From: Streptomyces sp. TRM68367
GTDB lineage: Bacteria > Actinomycetota > Actinomycetes > Streptomycetales > Streptomycetaceae
Length of the DNA stretch: 64,000 bases
Reading direction: 5' to 3'
NCBI RefSeq assembly: GCF_014495685.1
Contig: NZ_JACTVI010000032.1
Span: 18,736-82,735, forward strand
Shown here: one piece after another, positions 16,973-25,620 of the stretch
Layout of the letters: every line of letters begins with the position of its first letter
Position numbering within the stretch: the stretch's first letter is position 1
Notes under the pieces: model-generated
Told to the model about the DNA's origin: nothing
The model's database searches: none
The model's input: only the letters and a program-made list of their open reading frames with translations
Made by a program: the position numbers and the translations under genes

Positions 16973-18310
16973 GTGGAGCGAGTGCACGCGAGGTCCGGCT
17001 TCCGGCTGGTTCCCAGTTCCCGGTCGGCAGTGGGAAGAGCGCGGCTCAGGAGGTCGCGACGGTTGCGGACGTTCGCCGTACTGCCGCTGCTCGCGTCGGT
17101 GCTCGCCGGCTGCGGCGGTGACGACGCGGGGGACGGTCGGATCACCCTGAACTGGTACAACTTTCCCGACGACTCCGGCGCGCTTCAGCAGGCCGCCGAC
17201 AAATGCAGCCAGGCGTCCGGCGGCCGCTACCGGATCATCTACAACAGGCTTCCACGCGCCGCCGACGGGCAGCGAGAGCAACTGGTGCGCAGGCTGGCGG
17301 CCGAGGACACCTCGGTCGACATCATGGGCCTGGACGTCACGTGGGCCGCGGAGTTCGCGGAGGCCCGCTGGATCCGCGAGTGGACCGGGCGAGCGAAGCA
17401 GCAGGCGACCGAGGGCACCCTGCGCGTACCGCTGCAGACCGCCACCTGGAAGGACAAGTTGTACGCCGTCCCGTACAACACCAACACACAGCTCCTCTGG
17501 TACCGCAACGACCTGGTGCCCAACCCGCCCAGAACCTGGGCCGAGATGCTGGACATGGCCCGCGACCTCGCCCAGCAGGGCAAACCGCACTACGTGGAGA
17601 TCCAGGGCGCCCAGTACGAGGGCCTGACCGTCTGGTTCAACAGCCTGATCAACAGTGCGGGCGGCTCCATCCTCAACGAGGACGCCACCGAGCCCTCTCT
17701 CGGCCCGCCCGCCGTGCGGGCCGCCCAGATCATGCGCGACCTCGCGAACTCCCCGGCCGCGGACCCCTCCCTGCCCAACCAGATGGAGGACCAGAACCGC
17801 CTCGCCATGGAGTCCGGGGTGGCGGCGTTCGAGATCAACTACCCGTTCGTCTATCCGTCGATGAGGGCGAACAACCCGGAGTTGTTCAAGAACTTCCGCT
17901 GGGCGCCCTACCCGAGAGTCGACGCCGACCGCCCGTCGCGCCCCACCATCGGCGGCATCGACCTGGCCGTGAGCGCGTACTCGCGCAACCCCGGGCCGGC
18001 CTTCGAGGCGGCCCTGTGTCTGCGCAACCGGGAGAACCAGCTCAGGGCCGCGCTCACGGGGGGCCTGCCGCCCACGATGCGCGGTCTGTACGACGAGCCG
18101 TCGTTCATCAGGGACTACCCGTTCGCCAAGACGGTGCTGGCGGCTCTGGAGTCGGCGAGCGTGCGCCCGATCACTCCGGCTTATCAGAACGTGTCGATCG
18201 CGGTTTCCCACACGCTGTCTCCCCCGGCCGCGATCAGTCCGGAGAGCTCGGTCGACACCATCAGAGAACAGATCGACCAGGCTCTTGAGTCCGAGGGTGT
18301 GATCCCGTGA
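16973..18310 (+). CDS. Extracellular sugar-binding lipoprotein of a trehalose/maltose-type ABC importer
   Basis: The 445-residue product has an Arg-rich N-terminus, a hydrophobic stretch and a lipobox LLASVLAGCG, so it should be anchored to the outer face of the membrane by the Cys. The rest is a type-1 extracellular binding protein (ITLNWYNFPDDSGALQQAAD, AVPYNTNTQLLWYRNDLVPN), closest in my view to the LpqY/ThuE trehalose-binding group. Substrate is inferred. It starts a tight operon with two permeases and an ATPase. The GTG at 16973 is used here; a GTG nine bases later is also possible and would still leave the signal peptide intact. Confidence 0.88.
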   Translation: MERVHARSGFRLVPSSRSAVGRARLRRSRRLRTFAVLPLLASVLAGCGGDDAGDGRITLNWYNFPDDSGALQQAADKCSQASGGRYRIIYNRLPRAADGQREQLVRRLAAEDTSVDIMGLDVTWAAEFAEARWIREWTGRAKQQATEGTLRVPLQTATWKDKLYAVPYNTNTQLLWYRNDLVPNPPRTWAEMLDMARDLAQQGKPHYVEIQGAQYEGLTVWFNSLINSAGGSILNEDATEPSLGPPAVRAAQIMRDLANSPAADPSLPNQMEDQNRLAMESGVAAFEINYPFVYPSMRANNPELFKNFRWAPYPRVDADRPSRPTIGGIDLAVSAYSRNPGPAFEAALCLRNRENQLRAALTGGLPPTMRGLYDEPSFIRDYPFAKTVLAALESASVRPITPAYQNVSIAVSHTLSPPAAISPESSVDTIREQIDQALESEGVIP

Positions 18311-18353
18311 CCCACCACCTCCCGCACTGTCCCGCCCGCCCGCGCCTCAGTGC

Positions 18354-19334
18354 GTGGGCCTCCTCCCCCTGCCGCCTGAGATGAGTATGCAGGCGGAACC
18401 GGCCGGGGCACCGCCGCCCCCCGAGGCCGAGCAACTGCGGAAGGACCAGGCGGCACTGTCCGCGGGTGCCCGGCAGGAGCGGCGGCTCGGCTGGCTGCTG
18501 TGCGCGCCGGCCGTCATCGTCATGGTGGCCGTGACCGCGTATCCCATCGGATACGCCATCTACCTGTCGCTCCAGCGATACGACCTGCGCTTCCCCGCCC
18601 AGGCGGAGTTCGTGGGTCTCAGCAACTACGGGGCGGTGCTGTCCTCCCCGTTCTGGTGGGACGCCTTCTGGGTGACGCTGTTCATCACCGCGGTGTCCGT
18701 GGCCATCGAGCTGGTCCTCGGCATGGGGCTCGCGCTGGTGATGCACCGTACGATCTTCGGCCGCGGCACCGTGCGCACGTCGGTCCTCGTCCCCTACGGG
18801 ATCGTCACGGTCGTCGCCGCGTTCTCCTGGCAGTACGCCTGGACACCGGAGCTCGGATACCTCGCCGAGCTGCTGCCGAGCGGTGAGGCCCCGCTGACCG
18901 AACAGTGGCCGGCCCTGTGGCTGATCATCCTCGCAGAGGTGTGGAAGACCACCCCGTTCATGGCCCTGCTGCTCCTCGCGGGCCTCGCGCTGGTCCCCGA
19001 GGAGACCCTGAAGGCTGCCATGGTCGACGGGGCCAATGCCTGGCAGCGCTTCACCAAGGTCGTAGTGCCGCTGATGAAGCCGGCGATCCTGGTGGCGCTG
19101 CTGTTCCGCACCCTCGACGCGTTCCGGATCTTCGACAACATCTTCATCCTGACCTCGGGAGCCCAGGGGACCGGCTCCCTGTCGATCCTCGGCTACCACA
19201 ACCTGTTCACCGCGCTGAACCTGGGCATCGGGTCGGCGATCTCCGTGCTGATCTTCATCTGCGTCGGGATCATCGCCTTCGCCTTCATCAAGCTGTTCGG
19301 TGCGGCCGCACCCGGCGCGGAGGTGAAGCGCTGA
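18354..19334 (+). CDS. ABC sugar permease, MalF/SugA type
   Basis: This is a six-helix inner-membrane subunit beginning after a ~45-residue cytosolic N-terminus (LLCAPAVIVMVAVTAYPIGY is the first helix). The EAA loop that docks onto the ATPase is ETLKAAMVDGANAWQRFTKV. The 326-residue frame starts at GTG 18354; an ATG at 18381 is an equally good start. It is followed with a one-base overlap by the second permease, the usual arrangement of carbohydrate importer pairs. Confidence 0.9.
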   Translation: MGLLPLPPEMSMQAEPAGAPPPPEAEQLRKDQAALSAGARQERRLGWLLCAPAVIVMVAVTAYPIGYAIYLSLQRYDLRFPAQAEFVGLSNYGAVLSSPFWWDAFWVTLFITAVSVAIELVLGMGLALVMHRTIFGRGTVRTSVLVPYGIVTVVAAFSWQYAWTPELGYLAELLPSGEAPLTEQWPALWLIILAEVWKTTPFMALLLLAGLALVPEETLKAAMVDGANAWQRFTKVVVPLMKPAILVALLFRTLDAFRIFDNIFILTSGAQGTGSLSILGYHNLFTALNLGIGSAISVLIFICVGIIAFAFIKLFGAAAPGAEVKR

Positions 19335-20167
19335 TGGCCGCTGTGGGAAAGGCACACGCCACCCGTTGGGCAGTCGTGAACGTGGTCGTGGTGCTGTACG
19401 CGCTGTTCCCGGTGTGGTGGATCGCCGCGTTGTCGTTCAAGGATCCGAGCACGCTCACGGACGGCAACTACATCCCCACGAAGTGGACCTGGGAGAACTA
19501 CCGGGGCATCTTCGACACCTCCGAGTTCACCCGCGCCCTCATCAACTCCATCGGTATCGCGCTGATCGCGACGGCGATCGCGGTGGTACTGGGCACCATG
19601 GCCGCCTACGCGGTGGCCAGGCTGCGGTTCCCCGGCAAGCGGGTGCTCATCGGCATGTCGCTGCTGATCGCCATGTTTCCCCCGATCTCGCTGGTGTCAC
19701 CTCTGTTCAACATCGAGCGGATCCTCGGCCTCTTCGACACCTGGCCCGGGCTCATCATCCCGTACATGACGTTCTCCCTGCCGCTGGCGATCTACACGCT
19801 GTCCGCGTTCTTCCGGGAGATCCCCTGGGATCTGGAGAAGGCCGCCAAGGTGGACGGCGCCTCGCCGGCGCAGGCATTCCGGCTGGTCATCGTGCCACTG
19901 GCGGCGCCGGGCGTGTTCACCACGGCTATCCTGGTCTTCATCTTCTGCTGGAACGACTTCCTGTTCGCGATCTCGCTGACCTCCACGGAGAACGCACGTA
20001 CCGTGCCGGCCGCGATCGCGTTCTTCACCGGTAGCTCGCAGTTCCAGCAGCCCACCGGGTCGATCGCCGCGGCGGCCGTGGTGATCACCATCCCGATCAT
20101 CATTTTCGTCCTGCTCTTCCAGCGGCGCATCGTCGCCGGACTCACATCCGGAGCGGTCAAGGGCTGA
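19334..20167 (+). CDS. ABC sugar permease, MalG/SugB type
   Basis: The 277-residue second permease has six predicted helices and the EAA loop WDLEKAAKVDGASPAQAFRL. A conserved NDFLFAISLT segment near the C-terminal third is typical of MalG-type subunits. The ATG overlaps the stop of the first permease by one base (TGATG), which fixes the start. Confidence 0.92.
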   Translation: MAAVGKAHATRWAVVNVVVVLYALFPVWWIAALSFKDPSTLTDGNYIPTKWTWENYRGIFDTSEFTRALINSIGIALIATAIAVVLGTMAAYAVARLRFPGKRVLIGMSLLIAMFPPISLVSPLFNIERILGLFDTWPGLIIPYMTFSLPLAIYTLSAFFREIPWDLEKAAKVDGASPAQAFRLVIVPLAAPGVFTTAILVFIFCWNDFLFAISLTSTENARTVPAAIAFFTGSSQFQQPTGSIAAAAVVITIPIIIFVLLFQRRIVAGLTSGAVKG

Positions 20168-20269
20168 CCGGGGCCACCGTTGCCGGCCGGTCGCCGGTCC
20201 GCAGCCACCCGATCCGCGACACCCCGGAGCCGGAAGGCAAGAAGGCAAGAAGGCAAGGAGGCACCACCC

Positions 20270-21454
20270 ATGGCCGAGATCACCCTTGAGGGAGTCACCA
20301 AGCGTTTCCCCGACGGAGCCCTCGCCGTGAAGGACGTGGACCTCGACATCGCCGACGGCGAGTTCGTGATCCTTGTCGGGCCGTCCGGCTGCGGCAAATC
20401 CACCACCCTGAACATGATCGCCGGCCTTGAGGACATCACCGAGGGCACGTTGCGCATCGGTGACAAGGTCGTCAACGACCTCACTCCCAAGGACCGCGAC
20501 ATCGCGATGGTGTTCCAGAGCTACGCCCTGTACCCGCATATGAGCGTCCGGGAGAACGTGGGCTTCCCCCTGCGCCTGGCCAAGGTCGACAAGGCCACCG
20601 TCAACAGGAAGGTCGAGGAGGCCGCCCGCGTACTCGGCCTGACCGAACACCTGGACAGAAAGCCCGCCAACCTCTCGGGCGGCCAGCGCCAGCGGGTGGC
20701 CATGGGACGGGCGATCGTCCGCGATCCCAAGGCCTTCCTGATGGATGAACCGCTGTCCAACCTGGACGCCAAGCTCCGGGTGCAGATGCGCACCCAGATC
20801 TCCCGGCTGCAACGGCGCCTGGGCACGACGACCGTGTACGTCACGCACGACCAGACCGAGGCCATGACGCTCGGCGACCGGGTCGTGGTCATGCGACAGG
20901 GCCTCGTCCAACAGATCGGCACACCCGCACAGCTCTACGACCACCCGCGCAACCTCTTCGTCGCGGGCTTCATCGGCTCCCCCGCGATGAACTTCCTGAC
21001 GGCGACCCTGGAGGACAACACTCTCCGCTCACCCTTGGGCGAGCTGCCGCTGGACGACCGTACGCGCCAGGCACTGGAACGGCAGAACGCACCCCGCGAC
21101 GTCATCGTCGGCCTCCGGCCGGAGGCCTTCGAGGACGCGGCCCTGGCACACGAACGAGGCCGCCCCCGCTTCACCGCCACCGTGGACGTCCTCGAGTCGC
21201 TGGGCTCCGACGTGTTCGTCTACTTCACGGCGGAGGGCGCGGCCGCGAAGTCGTCCGAACTCGAGGAACTGGCCGCGGACGCCGGCGTGCGTGACACCGG
21301 CTTCGAGGCCGCCCCACAAGTCGTGGCCCGCCTGGACGCCGCCACCCGCGCCCACGAAGGGGAACCCGTGGAGCTGCGGGTCGACATGGGCAAGGCGCAC
21401 GTGTTCGACCCGGGTACCGGGGCGAACCTTACGCACCCGGAACGTGCCGCTTGA
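20270..21454 (+). CDS. ABC importer ATPase, MsiK/UgpC/SugC type
   Basis: The 394-residue protein has Walker A GPSGCGKSTT, Q-loop FQSYALYPHMSV, signature LSGGQRQRVAMGRAIV, Walker B LMDEPLSNLDAKLR and switch VYVTHDQTEAM. A C-terminal TOBE-like regulatory part (from about residue 240) follows. An AAGGAGG ribosome-binding site precedes the ATG. Most Streptomyces sugar importers borrow the single shared ATPase MsiK, so a dedicated ATPase in the operon is unusual and makes this a self-contained LpqY-SugABC-like unit. It lies ~100 bases after the second permease. Confidence 0.92.
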   Translation: MAEITLEGVTKRFPDGALAVKDVDLDIADGEFVILVGPSGCGKSTTLNMIAGLEDITEGTLRIGDKVVNDLTPKDRDIAMVFQSYALYPHMSVRENVGFPLRLAKVDKATVNRKVEEAARVLGLTEHLDRKPANLSGGQRQRVAMGRAIVRDPKAFLMDEPLSNLDAKLRVQMRTQISRLQRRLGTTTVYVTHDQTEAMTLGDRVVVMRQGLVQQIGTPAQLYDHPRNLFVAGFIGSPAMNFLTATLEDNTLRSPLGELPLDDRTRQALERQNAPRDVIVGLRPEAFEDAALAHERGRPRFTATVDVLESLGSDVFVYFTAEGAAAKSSELEELAADAGVRDTGFEAAPQVVARLDAATRAHEGEPVELRVDMGKAHVFDPGTGANLTHPERAA

Positions 21455-21714
21455 GTGGTCGGCGCTTTGGTGAATCTCCGCTGGAACGGCTGTGCCGTGG
21501 CATTGCAACGGTCTTCGGTGCTCGGCTCGGAACCGAATTCCGGACCTCACTGAGGTCCGTGAAGTCGATGGGCGAGACGACCATGAGCAGCTGCCGGTCG
21601 ATCCCCAGCCGCTGGAGTAACTGACGGGGGCGTCGCTGTCTGCCAGCATCGAACGCGAGGCGGCTGATTCCTGGGCCGTCCCTGGGCCGTCCCGGGGTCC
21701 CTGGCCCGGCCGCC
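21455..21714. other. Intergenic stretch with no recognisable gene
   Basis: Frames here lack consistent codon bias. A tandem CTGGGCCGTCC pair occurs near 21675-21698. It probably consists of degraded mobile-element DNA leading into the IS5 remnant. Confidence 0.4.
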
Positions 21715-21850
21715 CGGTGGGCCACGACGGCACGCTTTACAGGGACCGCTAAAGGACCGCCACACGGTCGAACGCTGCATCAACAAGATCAAGGAGCGGC
21801 GGGGACCGGCCACCCGCTACGACTGTGAGGATGAGCGGGTGCCGCCCCGG
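21715..21850 (+). pseudogene. IS5-family transposase C-terminal remnant
   Basis: The plus strand reads GRPVGHDGTLYRDR, then after a short duplicated stretch with a stop (GGACCGCTAAAGGACCGC) HTVERCINKIKERRGPATRY. This is the C-terminal DDE-region signature of IS5-type transposases (R-x-x-VERC-IN-K-K ... ATRYD). The small duplication has broken the frame, and nothing further upstream is conserved. Confidence 0.7.
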
Positions 21851-22179
21851 GCGGCGGGTCTGGCCCGCGGTACGACTGGCCTCGGTGCCTTGGTTTTGAT
21901 CTGCCGACCGCCGTTCGAGGCGGCGCGTGCTGCCGCCGGAACGGTGGGCGTGTCCCGATAGGGGCCTTCGCGACAGGCACCGTCACAGTCCTGACCGCCA
22001 CACCGGCCCGGCGTCGGCCACCGGTGTTCCCGAAGCCCTCAGGAGACAGGCACGCCGAAGGCGATGACGACGCGGCTGCGAGTCCCGGACACGCCGCCTG
22101 ACGTCCCGGTTGGCCAGCTAAGGAATCGGCGTCACGCGACTCCGAAGCCGTCTGCGCCACCTGCCCCGTCAAACTGCTC
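21851..22179. other. Intergenic stretch, probably degraded DNA
   Basis: No frame here encodes a recognisable protein until about 22103, where codon bias begins again and leads into the small reading frame at 22180 (with CATCPVKLL just upstream of its ATG). Confidence 0.35.
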
Positions 22180-22302
22180 ATGGCCTTGGCCGATGCAGAT
22201 CGTTACGGCCGCGACCTGACGGCGGACGGTGCGGTCGTCTGGGGCGAGATCGACACAGATGCGGCGGAGAAACTCAATGACGGCTCGCTTGATGGGAGTT
22301 GA
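22180..22302 (+). CDS. Possible small protein or remnant of a larger gene
   Basis: A 40-codon frame reads MALADADRYGRDLTADGAVV and WGEIDTDAAEKLNDGSL with convincing third-position bias. The bias extends upstream of the ATG (EAVCATCPVKLL) to a stop near 22100, so this may be the tail of a longer lost gene rather than a real small protein. It overlaps the start of the next gene. Confidence 0.3.
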   Translation: MALADADRYGRDLTADGAVVWGEIDTDAAEKLNDGSLDGS

Positions 22303-22669
22303 TCAGATGGCCCGCGTGATCGTCCGTGTACTGGACCGCATCCGAGGCCTCCTCGTTCCGCGCGGAAGGCATCGCGCGGTGGCACCCTCGCTTCCCTTCG
22401 TGCCGCCGAGGCGACCCTTGGGGGCGCCCGTTATTCAGGTGGTGCTCCCATCCGGTGTGCCTCGTACCGCGCTCGCCCCGACCGTCCGCCCCTGGTACGA
22501 CCCCATCGACGGCGCCTCCACCCCCCTCGTCCGCCCCTACCTCACCGCTCACGAGCGCGAGGAGAAGGCCCGCATCCAGCGCCTGCGCCGCGACATCCTC
22601 TGGTGTGCGACGTACCGCGTAGACCTGGACACCCGGGACATCCACGCCTTCCTGGGGGCGGCGTCATGA
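22277..22669 (+). CDS. Conserved Streptomyces hypothetical protein, MARVIVRVLDRIRGLL type
   Basis: The 130-residue product begins with an amphipathic helix (MARVIVRVLDRIRGLLVPRG) and continues with a Pro/Arg/Val-rich region (ASTPLVRPYL) and a charged helix. Proteins of this sort occur widely in Streptomyces, paired with the type encoded next. Their function is unknown to me. ATGs at 22277, 22292 and 22307 are all possible; the family start suggests 22307. It overlaps the next gene by four bases (ATGA). Confidence 0.6.
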   Translation: MTARLMGVDQMARVIVRVLDRIRGLLVPRGRHRAVAPSLPFVPPRRPLGAPVIQVVLPSGVPRTALAPTVRPWYDPIDGASTPLVRPYLTAHEREEKARIQRLRRDILWCATYRVDLDTRDIHAFLGAAS

Positions 22670-23412
22670 GCGGTGACGAGACCCACGTACGGCTCCTGCC
22701 GTGGACCGGTGCTCAATGCCAGCCCTCCCTCCTCCTCACGGGCGCAGACGGCGGCCCCGTCTCCCGGCTGGCCGGCCGGATCGAGGACGCGCGGCTCGGG
22801 TTCGCGGACCGACTGCTCGGCCGGGCGCGGGACGCCCTTGCGGGGTGTGAGGCGGACGGCGGTGAATTCGCCGTGCTGGCGGTGCTGTTGGCCGATGCGC
22901 TCGGAGACGCGCTGTGTATCGCCAGGACCCGAGGGGAGTGCGTCGGCGGGGCGGACGGAGGCCAGTCGGTGCCGTCGCTCCTGGCCGTCGTCCGCGACGC
23001 CCTGGTGCGCAGCCCGGCCGAGCCCCTGAGCCTGGCCCTGCTCACTCTCCCCGGCCGCGACCTCACCTCCGGATGCGTGGACGTATACGTATGCGTGTAC
23101 GCCAGGAGTAAGCTGTGCCGCCGGGACAGCACATCAGCGAGCAGAAAGCAGCCGATCATGGCAGATGTCACCATCCGGGCCCAGGCCGATACGCGGGACA
23201 GGCTTGCCGCCGTCGCCGAAGCCGAGGGGATGAGCCTGCGCGCCTGGCTCGACCGGCTCGCCGAGAGGGTCAGGACTCCTGCCGAGCGTGCCGAGGAGGC
23301 GGAGCGCACGCGGCAGATTCTCATGGGATGGACCGGCTATGACCCTGCCGTGTCCGACCCGCAGGCCGATGCGCTCATCGCCCGCCGTATCGCGGAGGCT
23401 ACGTCAGCGTGA
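22666..23412 (+). CDS. Conserved Streptomyces hypothetical protein running in frame into an antitoxin
   Basis: The first ~100 residues (THVRLLPWTGAQCQPSLLLT ... RLAGRIEDARLGFADRLLG) match a small Streptomyces family usually encoded after the preceding type of protein. No stop codon follows: the frame continues through ~60 unlike residues (SGCVDVYVCVYARSKLCRRD) into the start of an antitoxin at 23158 and ends at 23412. Either a 248-residue fusion is made, or the original stop was lost and the antitoxin is mainly translated from its own ATG. The region between contains what looks like the antitoxin operator, which favours a fusion by insertion or deletion. Confidence 0.5.
   Translation: MSGDETHVRLLPWTGAQCQPSLLLTGADGGPVSRLAGRIEDARLGFADRLLGRARDALAGCEADGGEFAVLAVLLADALGDALCIARTRGECVGGADGGQSVPSLLAVVRDALVRSPAEPLSLALLTLPGRDLTSGCVDVYVCVYARSKLCRRDSTSASRKQPIMADVTIRAQADTRDRLAAVAEAEGMSLRAWLDRLAERVRTPAERAEEAERTRQILMGWTGYDPAVSDPQADALIARRIAEATSA
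23081..23101. promoter_or_regulatory. Candidate operator/promoter of the toxin-antitoxin pair
   Basis: ACGTATACGT (23081-23090) is a perfect palindrome. It overlaps the direct repeat CGTATACG / CGTGTACG, and a possible -10 element (TAAGCT) lies shortly after. It is the AT-richest spot locally and lies ~57 bases before the antitoxin ATG, where an autoregulating antitoxin would bind. Confidence 0.5.
23158..23412 (+). CDS. Type II antitoxin, ribbon/helix type, partner of a PIN toxin
   Basis: The 84-residue product starts MADVTIRAQADTRDRLAAVA and continues EGMSLRAWLDRLAERV. This is a short DNA-binding N-terminus followed by charged helices, as in antitoxins of VapB-like pairs. It overlaps the toxin gene by four bases (GTGA), so production is coupled. 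It should bind the PIN protein through its C-terminal half and repress its own promoter. The frame is continuous with the upstream gene, but this ATG follows the operator-like palindrome. Confidence 0.75.
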   Translation: MADVTIRAQADTRDRLAAVAEAEGMSLRAWLDRLAERVRTPAERAEEAERTRQILMGWTGYDPAVSDPQADALIARRIAEATSA

Positions 23413-23801
23413 ACGATCTGAACGACCTGCACATCGTGATGGACACCGGTGCGCTGGTCGCCCTGAGCGGTAATCCGCTGGTGTCCCGGCTGGTCTACCA
23501 GGCCACCAGCGGCACGGGAATGCGCCTCCATGCGGCAGCCTGCGCACTGGTGGAGGCAGACCGGCGGTATCCGGGAGTTGCTGAACACGTCGCCCAGCTC
23601 CCGGCAGTGGACATCGTCCCCCTGGACCTGTCCGCAGCCCTGTCCCTGACCGGTACTGACGGGTGGGGGCAGCCGCACACACAGCACGTGGCCCAACCGT
23701 CGGCGGAACGTCCTCGGGGTGCGGTGGTGGCAACCGTCACCCCCGAGGAATGGAAGGGCTGTCCGGTGCGGCTGCTCCCGCTGACTCCAGACGAATACTG
23801 A
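23409..23801 (+). CDS. PIN-domain (VapC-like) toxin
   Basis: The 130-residue protein begins NDLHIVMDTGALVALSGNPL, giving the first acidic residue of a PIN active site. ACALVEADRRYPGVAEH gives the second acidic position and AVVATVTPEEWKGCPVRLL the end of the fold. PIN toxins are RNases, usually acting on tRNA or rRNA. The distance between motifs and the C-terminal pattern match actinobacterial VapC-like proteins. The third expected Asp near the C-terminal third is not obvious, so activity should not be assumed. Confidence 0.75.
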   Translation: MNDLNDLHIVMDTGALVALSGNPLVSRLVYQATSGTGMRLHAAACALVEADRRYPGVAEHVAQLPAVDIVPLDLSAALSLTGTDGWGQPHTQHVAQPSAERPRGAVVATVTPEEWKGCPVRLLPLTPDEY

Positions 23802-24042
23802 GCAGGTTCACTGCCGCGGTCGTCGAAGGAGGCTCCCGTACCACTCAGCCTGATCACGGGCACGAGCTGATCCCACGGCCGGAACGAACCCCCGACGCGG
23901 TCGCGTCGCCCTTGCCCGCATCGCTCCCATCGGCTCGGCGAGATGGAACGCCACGAGCAGGCACTCACAGCCGCTATCGAAGGCAGCGGGGACGACTGAC
24001 ACATGTTGCCCGGACCGCCGAGCCCGGCTCGATCGGCTCTGC

Positions 24043-24501
24043 TCAGCGCAGCAGCCGTTTCGTCAGCGTGTACTCCGTGATCCCCGGCGGATAGTCCGGG
24101 ATCACGCACACCACCTCGTAGCCCTGCTTCGTGTAGAAGTCCGGGGCCTGGAAGTCCCAGGTCTCCAGGCGGGCCGTGCGGCAGGAGCGTTCCTCGCGGG
24201 CCAGGTGTTCCGCCTTCGCCAGGAGGCGGGAGCCGAGGCCGGCTCCCCGGTGGTGTTCGGCCACCCACAGGTATGTCACGTGCAGCCAGGTCGCCCAGGT
24301 GTGGCCGACCAGGCCGCCGGCCAGGTCGCCGGCCCCGTCGAGGGCCCAGACGTGCAGGGGAGCTTCGCGTTCGTCACCGGTGCCGCGCAGGGCGCGCAGC
24401 AGCGGTGACGCCTTCGTGTTCGTTTCGCGTAGACGGGTGCGGAGCAGATCGCGCCGGGCTTTGTCGACTGCTGTCTCAAAACGAAACATGCGGCTCACCA
24501 T
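24043..24501 (-). CDS. GNAT-family N-acetyltransferase
   Basis: The ~152-residue protein has the acetyl-CoA-binding loop HHRGAGLGSRLLAKAE, preceded by a beta strand (LHVTYLWVAE) and followed by TARLETWDFQAPDFYTKQGY. It should acetylate an amine on an unknown small molecule or protein. ATGs at 24501 and 24489 are both usable. It marks the return to conserved gene content after the accessory block. Confidence 0.85.
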   Translation of the reverse strand: MVSRMFRFETAVDKARRDLLRTRLRETNTKASPLLRALRGTGDEREAPLHVWALDGAGDLAGGLVGHTWATWLHVTYLWVAEHHRGAGLGSRLLAKAEHLAREERSCRTARLETWDFQAPDFYTKQGYEVVCVIPDYPPGITEYTLTKRLLR

Positions 24502-24806
24502 AAACGCGCTGGACTGCCAGTTCTGCAAACAACCTTCCGCTCCTGGCCCCCGGCCGTACTCTGATGAACAGCACCGGTGGGGGCCGGTGCCGTTCAGGGG
24601 GCGAGACAAGTCGGGTACGGCGCCCGGGGTGGGGGTAGCAGTTCCGGCACGGCGGCGGCTGTGCGGCTGCGACGGCCTCGTCCCAGGTGGGAGAAGGAAC
24701 GACGGGCACCACAGAACCTGGGTGCTTCAGGCGTCGTACCCGCGCCGGTGTCGTCTTCCGACGATGGGTATCCCCTGCTCTTCTGGAGCTTGGGGAAGGG
24801 GGTTTC
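24502..24806. other. Intergenic region upstream of the LuxR-type regulator
   Basis: No gene is convincing here. The left end carries the promoter region of the GNAT gene. The right end carries the ribosome-binding stretch GGGGAAGGGGG of the following regulator. Confidence 0.4.
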
Positions 24807-25580
24807 GTGGTTCGCATCCGAGTCCTGGTCGTCGACGACCATCGCATCTTCGCCGAGTCGCTCGCAGCGGCCCTGGCCGCCGAGCCCGACGTCGACGTCT
24901 CCGCGGCCGGCAGCGGTCCGGCCGCGCTGCGCAGTCTGGAGCGGGCGGCCGCCGAGGGGCGGCGCTACGACGTGCTGCTCGTCGACGCCGATCTGGGTGG
25001 CAACGTGGCGGGCATCAGGCCCGCGGTGCCCATGTACGAGGGCAGTGAGGACGGGGTCGTGGACGGGATCTCGCTCGTCGCCGGGGTGCGGTCCGCGCAG
25101 CCCGGCGTGCGGATCGTCGTCCTCGCCGAGAAGGACGATCCGCGCAGGGCCGCGCTCGCCCTGCAGGCCGGTGCCTCCGGGTGGGTGGCCAAGGACTGTT
25201 CGCTGTCGCGGCTGCTCACCGTCGTACGAGGCGTGCTGCGCGACGAGACGCATCTGCCGCCCGCCCTGCTGACGGGCGTCCTGCGGGAGCTGACCGCCGC
25301 GCGCAAGCACCGCACCGAGGGCGAGCGGCTCGTCGAGTCGCTGACGCCGCGGGAGCGGGAGGTGCTGCGCTGCATGGTCGCGGGGCTGGGGCGGAAGGCC
25401 GTCGCCGAGCGGCTGTATCTCTCGCCGCACACCGTGCGCACCCACATGCAGAACGTGCTGGGCAAGCTGGGCGTGCACTCCACCCTCGCCGCCGTCGCGC
25501 TCGCCCGGCGTGCCGGAGTGGGGCCCGTGGACCTGGGGCCTGCCGGGCGGCTCGGGGTGGAGGAAAGCAGCAGTGCCTGA
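24807..25580 (+). CDS. Orphan NarL/LuxR-type response regulator with an enlarged receiver
   Basis: The 257-residue protein has a receiver (IRVLVVDDHRIFAESL, phosphoacceptor candidate in DVLLVDADL, switch Lys in SGWVAKDC) and a C-terminal LuxR helix-turn-helix (LTPREREVLRCMVAGLG ... HTVRTHMQNVLGKLGV). A ~25-residue insertion (NVAGIRPAVPMYEGSEDGVV) follows the phosphoacceptor strand and is absent from ordinary NarL proteins. No histidine kinase adjoins it. GTG 24807 is chosen because it lies after a strong purine stretch and directly begins the receiver. It is similar to the regulator at 6598, which has lost its Asp. Confidence 0.88.
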   Translation: MVRIRVLVVDDHRIFAESLAAALAAEPDVDVSAAGSGPAALRSLERAAAEGRRYDVLLVDADLGGNVAGIRPAVPMYEGSEDGVVDGISLVAGVRSAQPGVRIVVLAEKDDPRRAALALQAGASGWVAKDCSLSRLLTVVRGVLRDETHLPPALLTGVLRELTAARKHRTEGERLVESLTPREREVLRCMVAGLGRKAVAERLYLSPHTVRTHMQNVLGKLGVHSTLAAVALARRAGVGPVDLGPAGRLGVEESSSA

Positions 25581-25620
25581 TCAGAGCCCGCGTCTTCGCC
25601 CCGAGCCGCCCGGCAGGCCC

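Noticed and set aside
22103..22302. WhiB-like protein because of the CATCPVKLL motif
   Set aside because: Only one Cys-x-x-Cys-type pair is present, and the other WhiB cysteines and the GVWGG loop are absent.
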